Notes: generated by a model from the letters alone, not told the origin. Positions 11,831 through 24,410 are shown, numbered from the stretch's first letter. The stretch is 64,000 nucleotides of DNA from Isoetes taiwanensis (GCA_021234155.1 JAJEKV010000144.1:682001-746000), one strand, 5' to 3'. Made by a program: numbers and translations.

Positions 11831-12109
11831 TAACCGGCAGGCAAGATTCCTCACCCATTCCTGCACCCATAGCTCGATTATCATCTCCATAGCATGATTA
11901 TCAGCTCCCACAGCTAGATTATCATAGGCTCGGCACCTTCCAGAGCTAAGTTATCAGCTCCGAGGCTGAATCCAATGCTGAAAGCTGCAAACAAAGATTG
12001 ATGCTGCCTGTTTCCGCGTTCTAAGCTGCCTCTTCATCGCTGTTATGGCCTATCACAGGGCTGCAATCAACGGTGGGCAACGGTTGGATCCGAAAGCCTG
12101 CCGGTTAAA
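11751..12109. mobile_element. Foldback/MITE-like non-autonomous element, copy 1
   Basis: After the hairpin, a 14-bp perfect terminal inverted repeat (TTTAACCGGCAGGC, 11829-11842; its complement at 12096-12109) bounds 281 bp with no coding capacity. Inside, GATTATC or GTTATC motifs recur at short spacing (for example CGATTATCATC, GATTATCAGC, GTTATCAGC). The same organisation (hairpin, CCGGCAG, GATTATCA motifs, CCTGCCGGTTAAA) occurs at 39199-39538, so this is a dispersed family. No clear target-site duplication was identified, and the class is unknown. Confidence 0.7.
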
Positions 12110-12119
12110 GGCTCATTAA

Positions 12120-13240
12120 AAGATATTTAAATTTCTAGACGTTGAGCTTAAAGAGAAGTTTGAATTCGTGCTACACCTCGATGAAGCTTAATATGTGCCA
12201 AAATACCATCAATTGGAAATGAGGCAATTTTTTGTTGAAAAGGTAAAATCAGAGCATATCTAAATTGCCAGGCATAGAGGGGGCTTTTTCAGAGGGTTTG
12301 ACTAAAAAAATGGACTTCAAGTTTCTTCATTATGTCTTTCTAGTTTTGAACCATCTTTTTTCCCTTTATCTACACTAAGATTATATCGTACCAACTCCCT
12401 GCATCTCTAAAACCAAATATTGTTGTTCACAGTTCAACGTTCAAAGTATGAACTTTGAAAACACACAGATGTATCATTTGGCATACGTTCACTGTGAGAT
12501 TGATTTGCTGTAGCATATGTTCATCTTTGTTCCTATTTAAATCTAGTTGGGCGCTTTTTATTCGAAGCAGTTTGACACAAATGCAATTAATCCAAGCCCA
12601 TATTTCTCAAACTTAAATAATACGGGCAAAAATCTCTCGGATTCAGATGATTAGAAACAAGATTTCCCAAATTGAAACTTTTGTGATAGGTAATTGCCAG
12701 CAAAATGGGTTACAGATGATGAATCATCATAGCCTCAACAAAAGGGCATCTGAACAAGGAGGCGGCCTACCTTAAGATTTTTGGGAACCATGGAAGACTG
12801 TTAACCATGTAGTGAATAACCAAGGAAAATTTGTTTGTGCAAAGTTTGGAATAATATGGTCACATAATGCAGTCTATCATTGAACATTTCAAGTTGCTTT
12901 TTTTTGGAATGGTATGATCATGTAATATAGTCTATCATTGGACATTTCAGATTCAGAGAAAAATATAAAGCCAGAGATCAAAGTCGCTTTAGATTCCTAA
13001 TAAGAACATTTTCAAAAGTCAAATTTCTTTGAATAAAACCAACAAACACGATGTGAACTAGGCATGTCAGGTACAAATTAAACATTGCAATATGTGATGA
13101 TTACCAAGCAATCAAATAAAATAGTTCCGCCTTTCTTTGGATGATTTTTTTTTAACAGTGTCAAGCAACCTGAAAGCCATAACGTGGAAGAGGAAAGTGG
13201 CCAAAATCAATCGCTGGTAAAAAGGAGGGGTCGCCCAAGG
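12120..13240. other. No gene; one local duplication
   Basis: AT-rich sequence. A roughly 46-bp stretch ending in GTCTATCATTG-ACATTTCA occurs twice (about 12851-12896 and 12905-12951), separated by a T-run. Confidence 0.5.
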
Positions 13241-13250
13241 CAAATACAAC

Positions 13251-13278
13251 GCGCTGGCGCCAGCGCTAAATTCTTGTA
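13251..13278. repeat. Solo transposon-end-like hairpin
   Basis: The perfect palindrome GCGCTGGCGCCAGCGC (13251-13266) is followed by TAAATTCTTGTA. The same layout, a GC-rich hairpin next to AAATTCTTGTA, marks the ends of the element at 13810-23130. This looks like an orphan end of a related element. Confidence 0.55.
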
Positions 13279-13859
13279 AAAAATAAGGTGCTCCGTACGA
13301 GGGGTTGCCCTCCAGTGGCCCGAGAGTGTGTTTTTATAGTTTGTGTTTCGTTGTTTCATGTGCAGAGCCGTGTGATTGCTACAAAGTAGGGTGTCATTTT
13401 CTTAGCCCAACTATTTATCCAATTAGTCTCTGCATAGACGTTAGAATTATAAATTCAACTCAATACTTCTTGGTTATTAAACTCGTTTGCCTTAGATATT
13501 GACATTGCCGTCATCTATTAACCTAGTAGCATGCCATTTTAAAGCTAATGACATTTTAAAGCTTTTAGATAGTACATAGGTTATACCCTTGGCTGATAGA
13601 ATATGTAAATGCTAAATAATTTTAGACTTTTGAATGTATAACTAAAATTTGTAAGAATGATTATGAAATTAGGAAGGAGAACTTAAAATTACTAGCACGA
13701 GGTAGAAGATGCGACAGAACAGCTTGGGCATGCATTCTAAAGATGTGACAGAATAGCATGAGCATGCATTTTGACATTATATAGGCCTCATCTAGAAGCT
13801 CTTTAATAATACAAGAATTTGTCGCGGCGGCAGTCACCGCCGCTAGTTTGTTCTTTTAA

Positions 13860-16800
13860 GAATTTAGCCTAGGATATGCATTTTGGGATAATAGTTGGCA
13901 ATAATGTTTGCCCGATCACGAACCGTATCTTTATAACCTAAGATTATCAAAGGTTTTGGAGGTATTTGTATAAGAATACCGTATATGTTGACGGTGGCAC
14001 TGTGGATTCGAAATAGAAGAATCGAATTTGGGGTTTTATTTCTCTGGCGTTTAGGCTCAAAGGATGCCGATGCACCAGGCGGCTATGGCGGCTTCATGCT
14101 TGTGCAGGCACTGTGGCGCTCCATTTTTTTTAGGAACTATGGCAAGTATGGCGCTTCTGTAGGAACTGTGGCAATTATGGCGGGTCATTTTTCTTTTTTT
14201 GTTGCTTGCTTTTAGTCTATTTTGACAGCTCAGCTTGCAAAGGAAAGGGAAGGAAAGCTCGGATGCAATTTGTCAAGAGCATAAGACGGCCTGTAGGTGT
14301 TTGAATCCTTCTGTGATACAGATGAAAGGAGGGACATATTGCCTTGAGGGTTTCTGCATAATTTGTGTTTTGCAGGGGTTGAGCACTTGTTGAAGATCTT
14401 CAAAGGCTGGTTGATCAGGTAAGCCAAGGGCATAGGATTCTTGTTGGGGTTCGATTCCCCAAGCCCTGGTCTGTTGCATGTCTAAGTTGTATGAGGATCA
14501 AAAATTAAACTAGATTCTGAAGGTTCAGATAAGTTGTTACAAGAATATTCTTTTGATTGCGGAAACATTATACAATAATTTGTTCTGTTGCTTTCATACT
14601 ATATTGTACAAAAGCGAGTTTTTGCTGGTATTGATCCTGATTTAGATGCTGATCCAATCCCTATTTTATGCAATGGTCTGTGCCTTAATAATGCCCCCTT
14701 AAAAGTCGGGTCAACAGGGCCAGTTTGACCTGCAAAAGACTCGCTTTGAACGCTCTGGATTCATGGATGGGGAATATACTGCCAAGTGTGCCCTTATCCA
14801 ATGGCCGAGAAGCCATAATACAAGCTTTGGCAATACTTTTGGACAACAATTAGCACATTGTATTTTTGTCTGTTTTTTACTGCACAATAACATAACTCAT
14901 TTGTTGATAGATAAATAATTTTGAGTCTAATCAGTCTAGAAAGTAAAATTACGAGTTCAAAAAGTATAGATTGTCCCTATTGATACATGCCTATTGACTA
15001 GAACTTTGTCAACAAAGTGAGAAGACAAAAAAGAACGAAAGAGAACAAAGTTTTATGCCTCATTTTGAAAAGCTCATATGATGGGGTGGTCCTGATAATT
15101 TCTTTTATGTAATCTTCATGTTCACGAGTTGAATCTTCATGATGTTAAATCAATTAACCCAGAACTTGGCAACGTTCTTCATGGAATGGAAGTCTTAGTA
15201 CAGAGAAAACAACATTTGGAATCTTCTCTAGAGAGTGAAGGCAACGTGACTTTGTGAGTTTGTTGCCGTTGTATGATTTCTTGCAGCTCCAATAGAAGAT
15301 CTTTGGTTGGACTTCACACTTCCTGGATACACCAACCAAACCCCAACATAAATTCTAAAGGTTCAATTTAATAGTCAATGGGGTTTCACCCCCATTAACT
15401 TGAAACAATATTTGGCAACCCCAAAGCTTATGGGTGCTAGATGAATTTCCTAGATGGTGCCCACATGGTCTTGACGTTTTAGCAAAGGTTGGAGCAACAA
15501 TTATGCTTTCTTGCTACAACATATTTCATAAAAAGTATCATTTAGAAGTTTCAGATTTATTTGTAGAATAATTTGTAAACTCTATTTTTTGACAATATCT
15601 AAACTCAAATGGGTTCGCATATTATTCCATGTTCCAAATATCATGGGTATCAAGTTTTTGCAATGGAAAAACAAATATTGCAAACATTCTATGTATTTGT
15701 CAGGATGAATTAATCCATTCTAAAAATGGTCTTAGAAATAGTTTAGTTTTTCTGTTTCTCTGATGTAATGGCGAGACTAAGAGCGGCACTTCGGCACTTC
15801 TTCAATATCGCGCTTCTCTCCCGCACTAACCAACTGCCATAGCCAAGATTCCACATCAAAATCTTCTGCACATGCATCAATCTTCATCTGCCCATATTGG
15901 GAACCATACCGTGTTATGTTGGAGTAGCCAAACGCTTCAGGCTGACGAGAAGTTTGGAAGAATCAAGATGCAACCATATTGTATACCAAAAATGCAAGCA
16001 GAAGCGTGAGTTTTTGTTGGTGCAATGGCTATTCAACGGCTTGGTCTTAAATTAGCTCAGTGATCGAAAATAGCAGAGCTTTCCAGATTTGTTGTCTGAA
16101 ACCTATATTTAATGCATTATTGTCAAATCAAATGCGAGTAGGTTCAGAATTTTAATTCAAACAAATAACCATCATAGGCTCTTGAATACCTGATCTATCC
16201 TGTTTCAAGCAAATATAATATCATAATAGAGCTTGCTTAACATGCAAGAAAGCTAAAATACTGTCTAAGTATCTACCAGGCAATCATAGCGAGTGCATGC
16301 AATCATTGTGACCAAGCTTTTTCAAGTTTTTGATGATACGATCTTTGAATCTGTTTGTTAAGTTTGCATGGATTTTTAGACTTATGCAGCCTTTGTAAAG
16401 CGATGTTTGGAAAAAAACTCTCACACGGAGCCGGAATGGTACCTAAAATTTGTTCCATATTCGAACCCTTGGAGTTGGAATCTGCATTTTGCTTTGCTAA
16501 TGAAATTAAGCTGCAAATTGAAGCCTTAAACTAAAAAGATTACCTGGTACATAAGGTTCACAAATGCCGGAGATGAGCCGGCAGATACAAAAGGAAGAGC
16601 CATATCTGGTGGCAATCAGACCCCTGTTTTGTGCTATTAGCCTATGGGCCTTACAAATCATACCCCCTATTCCACCTACATCGTGCTAGAGCCCCAGTGG
16701 CCAGATGACGAAATGCTCTGTTCCTCTCCAATCCTCTCCAAATATGCTCTGTTTTCAGCAATTGAATTTACCTTACATTCTTGCACTCCAAAAAATTGAA

Positions 16801-19800
16801 AGGCCCCATATTTCAGAATCCAACTTTCGAGCCCAGATGTACCAGCTTGGTAGTATCGAATCTCTTACAACCCCTCAGTAATTTGTTCGGCCTTCTGTAT
16901 TTCGATTCTTGAAACATCCATCATCCTGGTCAACCATAGACTACTTTCGATTTCTACGATGGCTCAAACTATGCCCCATACTCCACTTTTATATCAACAA
17001 AAAGAACAATCGAGAAGGTTCGATACTGATATGGAACTAACTCTCAAGACATGGACAATCCAGAAACTCCGACGCCAGTCCAGAAACTCCGACGCCAGTC
17101 CTGACATGTGAATGGATCTTCTAGAAAACTCCATACTGTTCCTAGGATTTATGGGCCTTACACGTGTACATTTTAAAGCTAGATCTAGGCCTACACAACC
17201 TTTACTTAAGCTGGCCTCTTGACGGCTGTAATATATTTGGTGTGTAGCAAGGATAAGTTAGCACACACCTTAACATTAGAGTGGTCAGGTGATGACCAGA
17301 AATGGTCCATTTGAAGTGTTCACTTTAAAATTCATATAGAATCAATGGTAGAAAATCTATTCGAACCCTTCCTAGGAGTTCATATATGGCAGTCATGGTC
17401 CACTAGAAAAATATCTAAAAATATATATACCCCCATTCTTCTAAGTTATGCTCTAGCGAACTTAGGGGGGTCAAGTACCAAAAGCTTCATGTTTATATAA
17501 AGTTAAACTGTCTCGACAAAACAATTTTTTCAAATTTTTTTATTATGATGATATTTTTCTACACGAGATAAGAAAAATGGCACAAAAAACTACATGTCAA
17601 TCTGAAGTCTATGAAGAAAGATATAGCCATTCAAACATGACAGGGTCAAAACTGATTTCTGCCTCCTCAGATTCAATTATAGTTCCCAGAAGGCAGTTGT
17701 AGTTTAAATACAAGAAACTTTTACAGGAAAATGCATTTTGAGCTAATATTTGACGTATAAGTAATTGACAATAGAGAATTGTACACATAAACTATATTCT
17801 AAAGTTGAGATCAAAATTGATTAAGATGTTGCCTTTATTAATTTTTAAACTTCCAGTCACGTGGACCAATAATGGTCTGCAAGTGGAACTGCATATAGCA
17901 GTCTAACTTGACTTTTTATAGTCATAAACTTCTATATTTTTCTTTGAATGTTTTTGCATTGATTTCATGACATGGGACATTTTGAGAATGTGATTTTTCA
18001 AAGTCACGTCTCGAGGAATAAATCTAGAATAGACATAGAAGACATATTTGATTTTGATGCTATAAAGTTTAATCGAAATCTCAAGATTATGATCAACAAA
18101 TATTTTCATTACTAAAGTAATTCAGAAGCTATTCGTATCCCAAAATTTAACTTGAGATCAATTAACATAAGAAAGTTATTGATTTTAAATAGACCTATGG
18201 ACCAGTAATGGGCTCAGGTTCTTGATTTCTTGTGGCCATGTCTTTTGCGTTTTTAATGAGCTTGTTTTTGCATTGATTTCATATCATTTTGAACTTTCAT
18301 ATTATGATTTTTTGGAGGACACCATAGGGTAAGTTTTGCTCTATAAGAGGAAATGTTAATCATTATTACAAGTTACCTGATATTGAGATCAAAAGTGAAA
18401 GTCCAAACATCAAATTCAAGACGAGCCAACCTTTTTATGGGATAGAGGTAATTGGTTAGGCGGGCTTGCATAATTTTGGGGGCAATGTTTAAGCATAAAC
18501 AACTGTGAATTTATGGGGTACTTATTCAGCAATTGAATCTAGATGGACTTCCACTCACACCTTTCAAAAATTATGTTATTAAAGGTAAGAATTGGTATCA
18601 TTATGGGGACAAAAGGATAGGGCTAGTGAGAGATATATGCTCTATACAATTGGTCTAGTTATGGACCATAAACGGTTCATGCTTAATTATATTCGTATCT
18701 TTCAAATAATACGTTATTTTAATATGAAAATAGAGAGTTATATTGCAAAGGAAGGCCCGCATTCATGAAAATATAGTGTATATGAAAGATGACCTACTTG
18801 TAGCATTATCCTACTAAAACTCTAATGCTTTGTAGCAGTAATGGATATACCAGTTTTATACTAGTAAAAAATAACCATGTTTCTCTGTTGGATGCTGCCT
18901 AGTGGCGTGACGTTAAAACTACTATCTATCTATCTGTATATTTTTGCAAGAAAGCCACACAACCTATATAGAAGACCTATATATATGTCCCTTGTCATAT
19001 TTTGAACCATTTGGAAGGCTTATTTGGAGAAATGTAGTGTGTTCTCTACAAAGCTGAGAAAGACGCATCAAAGATCATATGGTTTAATTTTTTATTCTTA
19101 TACTTAAACGTCACGATCTTCACTTTCATTCATCAAAAAACATCATTAGCTAGTAAATGATGAGTTTTTAGCCTATAATTTTGGATTTAACTCAAATTTT
19201 TAAACTTTAATGTGTTAATCCTATGGTTAAACCTTAATTATACTATATGCAAGCCGATAGAGTAATTTTCTATGTAGATATAAGAAGAACGCATCATTCA
19301 TTACCCTCTTGATACTTACAGGTGGTGATTTTGGAGTATTTTAACATATCCTAAATTTTGTATAAGAAATTTTCTATTAGATTTTGAAGTTGATATAACT
19401 TATGAACATTCCAAAAAAATATAAGATTATACTTCATATAGTTAAGAATCCATGGCCATAAGAACTAAACCAAAACTTATAATAATAAGAGAGAAATAAT
19501 TCCTAAACCGCAAGCAGCATTTTTGAACAAAATAGGGTTTGCCGGCTTCCACGGATGTTAGATGATAGTAACCAAAGCTGAAAACATACAAATCAATGTG
19601 TTCTATCATAAGTAGACAAATACTTCCAATTTCAGCAAGGTTTAGGCCCGTTTATGCTAGGAAAACCCAAGAATGCAGTTCTGGACTGTTGCAGAAACTG
19701 TCAAATTCTCTAATATTTGAACAATCACTACAACATATAGGTGAGTTCATTGGTCTTGAGATTCTCGAAGATCATTAAGAATCAAGTAAAGATTGATATA

Positions 19801-21340
19801 ATGGCAATATATCGCGAAATTGAAACTTCTATTCTCAGATATTTTGGTTTAAGTGGTAGTGGGTCAACAGGACCAGTTCAGGTCCATGGACCAGGAATGG
19901 TTCCCGGGACCACTCTAGTGTTAACATCATAATGTAGAAGTGAGAGAGGGTTTTGGAAGAAGCCTCTAGTGCTTCTCTCTTCCATTAATAGGAAATAACT
20001 TAGACAAAAATACAATTTGCAGGACTGATATCCTTAGAGGAACAATCTCAATATAACTTGAGCTTTAATTAACACAGCTTATTCAAGGCTTTTACTGTTT
20101 CAAATGGAATAACATGATTGATTTTCTTGGCAAATAAAGGATACAAGAAAATAACATGATTGATTTTCTTGACTGAAAAATGATATAAGAAAATGAATGT
20201 TACTACCAATACATATCTCTAATATATAATTGTAATATGGAGGATAAGGGGGCAGCTTGGAGGTAAGTGCTATTGTTATGGAAGTCGATATTTTTGCTTA
20301 GAGTTGTACACGTGTAGGCCTCTAAAATATTAGGAAGGAGATTAAATCTTTCAAAAGTTGACACCTAGATCTAATCCAGAAGTTCCTAAAAAGCTGATTT
20401 GAAGCTTCTTGCAGGTTCGAGAAGGTGCTAGGCCTGCTGTTCTAGAAGCTTCCGGATTATGCCGCATCATATAAAAGAGGAGATAGAGAGGTGAAAAGTC
20501 CAAACCTAGATCGGTGGACCGTGAGGAAAGGGTTTTCTAGAGGATTCTGATCAGGGATCCTGCTTTGTAATTCCTGAACCTCCAAGATCAAGCGCAGCAG
20601 AGCTCTGTACTTCTTGGGTGCCAGCCGTCGGAGGTTTAAGAGACGAAGTTTGTGCAGAGTGACGATATTGTGACAGCTATGTTGGTGTTTTAGGTTTAAA
20701 TTGAAGCTTGGTTTTCAGTCTCGGCTGGCCTCCAGTGCCGTATAATAGATTTGAAGCTGCAGAAGGTTAAAAGACTAAGAAGACCTATGTGTGGATTTTC
20801 AATCTTGGCGACGAAATCAAGGCTGTAAAAAGCAGGAGACAAAATTAGAAGCATCAAACTCGCTTGATAGAATAGACCCATTCATGCTGAATTTTGTCTT
20901 GATGTCTGGCAAGCACAGTAAGGCTTCAAACCTTACCTCTGTCTTCTACCAAATCATGTGATGCAACAGTTTTCTTCTAGATATAGTTACAGCGGAGTAT
21001 AAGCACAGTGAAAATTTACCATGTAAATGGTCATGTGCTTGCTTAGATTAATGGTACTTTGTTCCTCTGCCCATATCAAAGCTTTCGTTATCAAGGCGGT
21101 CATTTCTTTTCTAATAGGCTAGAGTGAAATCAGAACTGGGTTCTTCTATTTTGCGGGAGCTTTAATGACATCAGACAGGTATTACAAAAGGATTTTTCCA
21201 ACAATAACCCTGCGGTAACATGTCAGAAAAGAGGGCGGGGAAGAGGACATTAGTGCCGAGATCAATACTAATGATCATGGATCATGCTACTTGCTGGTAA
21301 ACAGTTTTGGGCCTTGCAGTGTTTTAAGAACTGTAAAATA
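13860..21340. other. Mostly empty; diverged GGACCA-type repeats at 17.3-19.9 kb
   Basis: No supportable gene. Between about 17290 and 19930 a motif like GGACCAGTAATGGTC recurs in diverged form (near 17300, 17395, 17865, 18195, 18665 and 19890). A second motif, GTTTTTGCATTGATTTCAT, occurs at about 17950 and 18270, which suggests an old tandem array. A 20-bp direct duplication (CAGAAACTCCGACGCCAGTC) lies at 17060-17099, and AACATGATTGATTTTCTTG is duplicated near 20110 and 20152. Confidence 0.4.
14395..14475 (+). repeat. Possible tRNA-derived (SINE-like) segment
   Basis: GGGGTTCGATTCCCC (about 14448-14462) is a perfect T-arm/B-box-like stem and loop matching the Pol III B-box consensus GGTTCGANTCC. 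A loose A-box-like TGATCAGGTAAGCC lies 35-45 bp upstream. No acceptor stem closes over the segment, so it is not a functional tRNA gene. A SINE head or a decayed tRNA is the best reading. Confidence 0.3.
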
Positions 21341-21364
21341 TCTCTACTGGCCGATCTTATATTT

Positions 21365-21820
21365 TAATTGCACTGCAAAAAAGGACTGTGCTCCCATCAT
21401 CGTCCGTTTGGCGTAAGTTCTACTTAAATATTTTGCACATTCTTTCCTGAGGTTTTACTCTCTTACATCATGTTTCTTTCTCCGCCCTTTCAGATGGCAT
21501 GCAGCTGGTACCTATGATTTTAAAACTATGACTAGAGGTCCATTTGGAACTATAAAGGACAAAGAGGAATTGGCACATGGTGCTAATGCTGGTTTGGATA
21601 TTGTTGTTAGACTACTTGAGCCGATCAAGGAACAGTTTCCAATTCTCAGCTTTGCTGATTTCTATCAGGTAATATGCTAAATTCATCTTATAGGTATGCA
21701 GCTCTGTTTTGATTTATAGTTTGAATAGACCCCACCCCCATGTTCGATCTTAAACGTCTTAACTTTTTGGGTTGTAGCAGTTGAAGTTATTGGTGGTCCT
21801 GATATTCTGGAAGAGAGGTC
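21365..21820 (+). pseudogene. Ascorbate peroxidase fragment (2-3 exons)
   Basis: Exon 1 ends at 21412 with KKDCAPIIVRLA and a GTAAGT donor. Exon 2 (21494-21668) starts in matching phase with [19 protein letters not shown], continues [20 protein letters not shown] and [11 protein letters not shown], and ends at a GTAATA donor. Together they give the distal haem-pocket Arg-Trp-His (RLAWH) of class I haem peroxidases, which reduce H2O2 with ascorbate. A third piece near 21771-21815 reads VVAVEVIGGPDI, but the following FHPGRED block is deleted and runs into a stop. The proximal-His region and the C-terminal half are absent. The A-run before exon 1's DCAP is one base short for the expected frame. 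It lies inside the candidate TIR element, which suggests capture. Confidence 0.8.
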
Positions 21821-21829
21821 TTGACTTTC

Positions 21830-23090
21830 CAAAAATTTCCTTAGTGCCTTCCTCAGTCTACTTCTTGAAGCTTTTGGCTTACTTTTCGGAAGTTGGCTGG
21901 TTTGTAGTTGCAACATATTGTTGTTCAGACTTTGCTAAGAAATTGATTGCATGGTATGATCTTCATAAACCTTGCTTCATAAGCTTTTCCCAAGTAAGTG
22001 ATGGATGTTCATAAGTGGTAATTTGAAAATCCTCAATAGACTTTGGTTAAGCTTTGATCAAGCTTGAGTGATGGATGTTCATAAGATCTACTCAAGCTTA
22101 AGTGATGGATGCAGGATTTTGGGATTTGCCCTCTTTGAGGAAGTAATATGAGTTGTCGGCATTTATTTATGTTGTATATCTCAACAAATTTGCATCTGTG
22201 TCTTAAAATCGTGTTGTAAACACTCGGTGCAGATGACAAGGACAAGGACAATGGCCTTCATGTCTTTCATCTTAATTATAGGCCATCGAATAGATGCTCA
22301 AGTCCCCAGCGAATACTAAATGTTGAAAATACTGAATGTTTGAATTGGACTTATATCGAATTCATTATAAGGAATACCCTGTAAGGATACTTTAGAATGT
22401 TTCCAACAATCAATCTTTCAATTCTTAGTAGGGGTGGAGTAATACTGATTCTTTCGATGCCAATCTGTTATCCTCTAGAATGAAATTGATGGGAAAAAGG
22501 GACAATTTTCTCATAGCACCATCGATTTGGAAGTCTAATTGTAGGCAACATCGAATGTCCCTACCATTAATACCAGGACCCTTAAAATTCGGGTTGATAC
22601 TGCCAAATGGGCTTATGATTTGAGTGATCAGTAATTGCATAACTTTGGAACATTGGAAGCCCCCCTTGAGTAGCTTATGGTGAAGCAGAAACACGATCTT
22701 TGAGCATCATCTAATTGCTCTTTCAAGCATTTATGACTTTCTTGAACCTTTGAAAAAAAAAAAAAAAAAAACTCAAGATGGAACAACTTATGTCTAGAGG
22801 CATCTATATGTTTTAAATACTTCTAAAAAGGTTAACAACTTCAAAAGATCGTTTGACAAATGTAGAACTCTATCACATTAATTCTTAGTGGTCTTTGTTT
22901 ATGCTAAGGACATAAAGATATTGAACTAAACCAAGCCAATAAAAATAACTGATAATGATATTTTGTTGTTTGGTGATGAAGCTATTATCAACAGAACACA
23001 AATCTTTTCTAAAAAATGTAAAACACTCTTTCTTTCTTATTTGCAACCTCATATTTGATATAGCTTTTAAAGAGACAAACTAAAAAGCAC
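21830..23090. other. No gene recognised
   Basis: AT-rich sequence with a run of 18 A residues near 22753. The repeated phrase AAGTGATGGATGTTCATAAG (about 21993, with variants at 22068 and 22098) suggests small local duplications. Confidence 0.4.
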
Positions 23091-23168
23091 AAAGCTGCGG
23101 CGGTGAAGACCGCCGCGACAAATTCTTGTAGAATATAAACTATGCATTTATTCCCCATATTCAGACAT

Positions 23169-23529
23169 GCCATTTTCTTCAGCCGCAGCTGTCTCCATCA
23201 ATTCATCAAACTATTTGGATTTTATAAGTATAATCTCCATCTGGAAGGGAGAAGCTTTAGTATTAACTGATAGCATATGCCATTTTCTTCAGCCGCAGTT
23301 GCCTCCATCAGTTCATCAAACTGTTTGGATTTTACAAGTATAATCTCCATCTGGAAGGGAGAAACTTTAGTATTAACTGATAGCACCATGCAATCTTTAG
23401 TATTAACTGATAGCACATGCCATTTTCTTCAGCCGCAGCTGGCGCCATCAATTCATCAAATTGTTTGGATTTTACAAGTATAATCTCCATCTGGAAGGGA
23501 GAAACTTTAGCATTAACTAATAGCATATA
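23169..23529. repeat. Three tandem copies of a 110-bp exon-like unit
   Basis: Units start at 23169, 23279 and 23419 with GCCATTTTCTTCAGCCGCAG. The second carries an extra roughly 29-bp partial duplication, so the spacing is 110 then 140 bp. On the minus strand each unit can encode a segment like ILVKSKQFDELM followed by AAEENG, and the copies differ by few substitutions. This could be a triplicated exon piece of the minus-strand gene whose exon-like segments lie at 24.0-25.7 kb. The frame changes between units, so it is unlikely to be translated as a repeat protein. Confidence 0.7.
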
Positions 23530-24012
23530 TTAATGCAGGGGTTAGCAAGGCTAACTTATGGAACAAGTAATACCTTGGCTTTCTGGACATGCCGTCATAT
23601 CCCATGTCAATAGTTGATGTCAGAATCTCTGAGCAGTTTAATCAATGCATTAGTTATGACCGAAAAATGCCTATATAAGGCCACAGCAGAATGTGCACAT
23701 AATATTTCCCTACAAAGAATAACAATGCCATTTAAAGAAAGTGCTCACTCTGTTAACCCATTGTTCTTGAGAATTTCCACGATAGTGACCACAGTTGCAA
23801 TTGCTACCAGCATATGAACTTCCAATTTAGAATAAGATACCCCGGCCCAGGTTACAAAATGTTATACATTAACCTGGAGATATACAAGTTAGACATGCAG
23901 CAACCAGAAAGGAACTTCTCTTAAAGATAAATAAGGAAGTCTACGCATCCCTTTACTAATTGCAGCAAATGTTGATTCATAAAGACTATCTAATCGCAAA
24001 GCTAACATAAAA

Positions 24013-24209
24013 TCATCCAACTGAGGTTTGTATATTTTGAAGAGAATCGGCCTCAAGCACTGAAATGGTGGTTTTGTGGATGTTTTGTGACGCCTTGAGG
24101 GATTTTAAGACTACATTCTCATAGCAAGGATATATAGCATCAAGATCGATCTTCACCATTGAATTTTTCTTGCAAAAGATTCGTCTTATCTTTCTCAAAC
24201 CTAAGCCAC
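24013..24209 (-). pseudogene. Exon-like ORF of an unidentified minus-strand gene
   Basis: Preceded on the minus strand by a plausible acceptor (TTCATTCAG, ending near 24213), the frame reads LRKIRRIFCKKNSMVKIDLD, then AIYPCYENVVLKSLKASQNI, and ends in a stop after QNIQTSVG. The composition is protein-like, but no family was recognised. It lies downstream of the exon at 24410-24280 on the same strand. Confidence 0.35.
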
Positions 24210-24279
24210 ACCCTGAATGAAGATGATATTAATGTCTGCAACAGATTAACAATCTATGCACAACAAAGATTTGGCTAAC

Positions 24280-24410
24280 CTTCTGAAGTAAGTCTACAAG
24301 ATTTTTCAGTCCAATACCATTGCAACCACTAGACCACGTGCTATTTCCAAGAAAAGTTGTCAAGGCACACATGCCTTCTCGGATGGCTCTGAAGTTTCTT
24401 TTAAGAAGAC
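24280..24410 (-). CDS. Exon of an unidentified minus-strand gene
   Basis: A 131-nt open segment is bounded on the minus strand by an acceptor (TATGCTAG, ending at 24411) and a donor (GTTAGC, from 24279). It encodes LLKRNFRAIREGMCALTTFL followed by GNSTWSSGCNG and LKNLVDLLQK. Good splice signals at both ends and absence of stops support a real exon. I do not recognise the family. Its neighbours on the same strand are 25690-25515 and 25456-25250 upstream and 24209-24013 downstream, perhaps all one gene. Confidence 0.45.

Larger units (their letters stand above)
13810..23130. mobile_element. Candidate 9.3-kb TIR element, CACTA-like, with captured gene fragment
   Basis: The left end at 13810 reads TACAAGAATTTGTCGCGGCG (21 bp shared, one base further). 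The right end at 23130 has the exact inverted complement of those 21 bp. Both continue into a hairpin of the type CGGCGG...CCGCCG and a looser AGTTTGT...TTTAA(A)AG match, so the terminal repeats extend about 60 bp. TACAAGAA is close to the canonical CACTACAAGAA end of plant CACTA elements, but the leading CAC is absent at both ends (AATACAAG; TTCTACAAG). No 3-bp target duplication is clear. The interior holds an ascorbate peroxidase fragment, degenerate repeats and no recognisable transposase. Two unrelated ends that happen to flank the region remain possible. Confidence 0.5.

Noticed and set aside
14395-14475. Functional tRNA gene
   Set aside because: Only the T-arm/B-box is good. No acceptor stem or anticodon arm closes in either direction.
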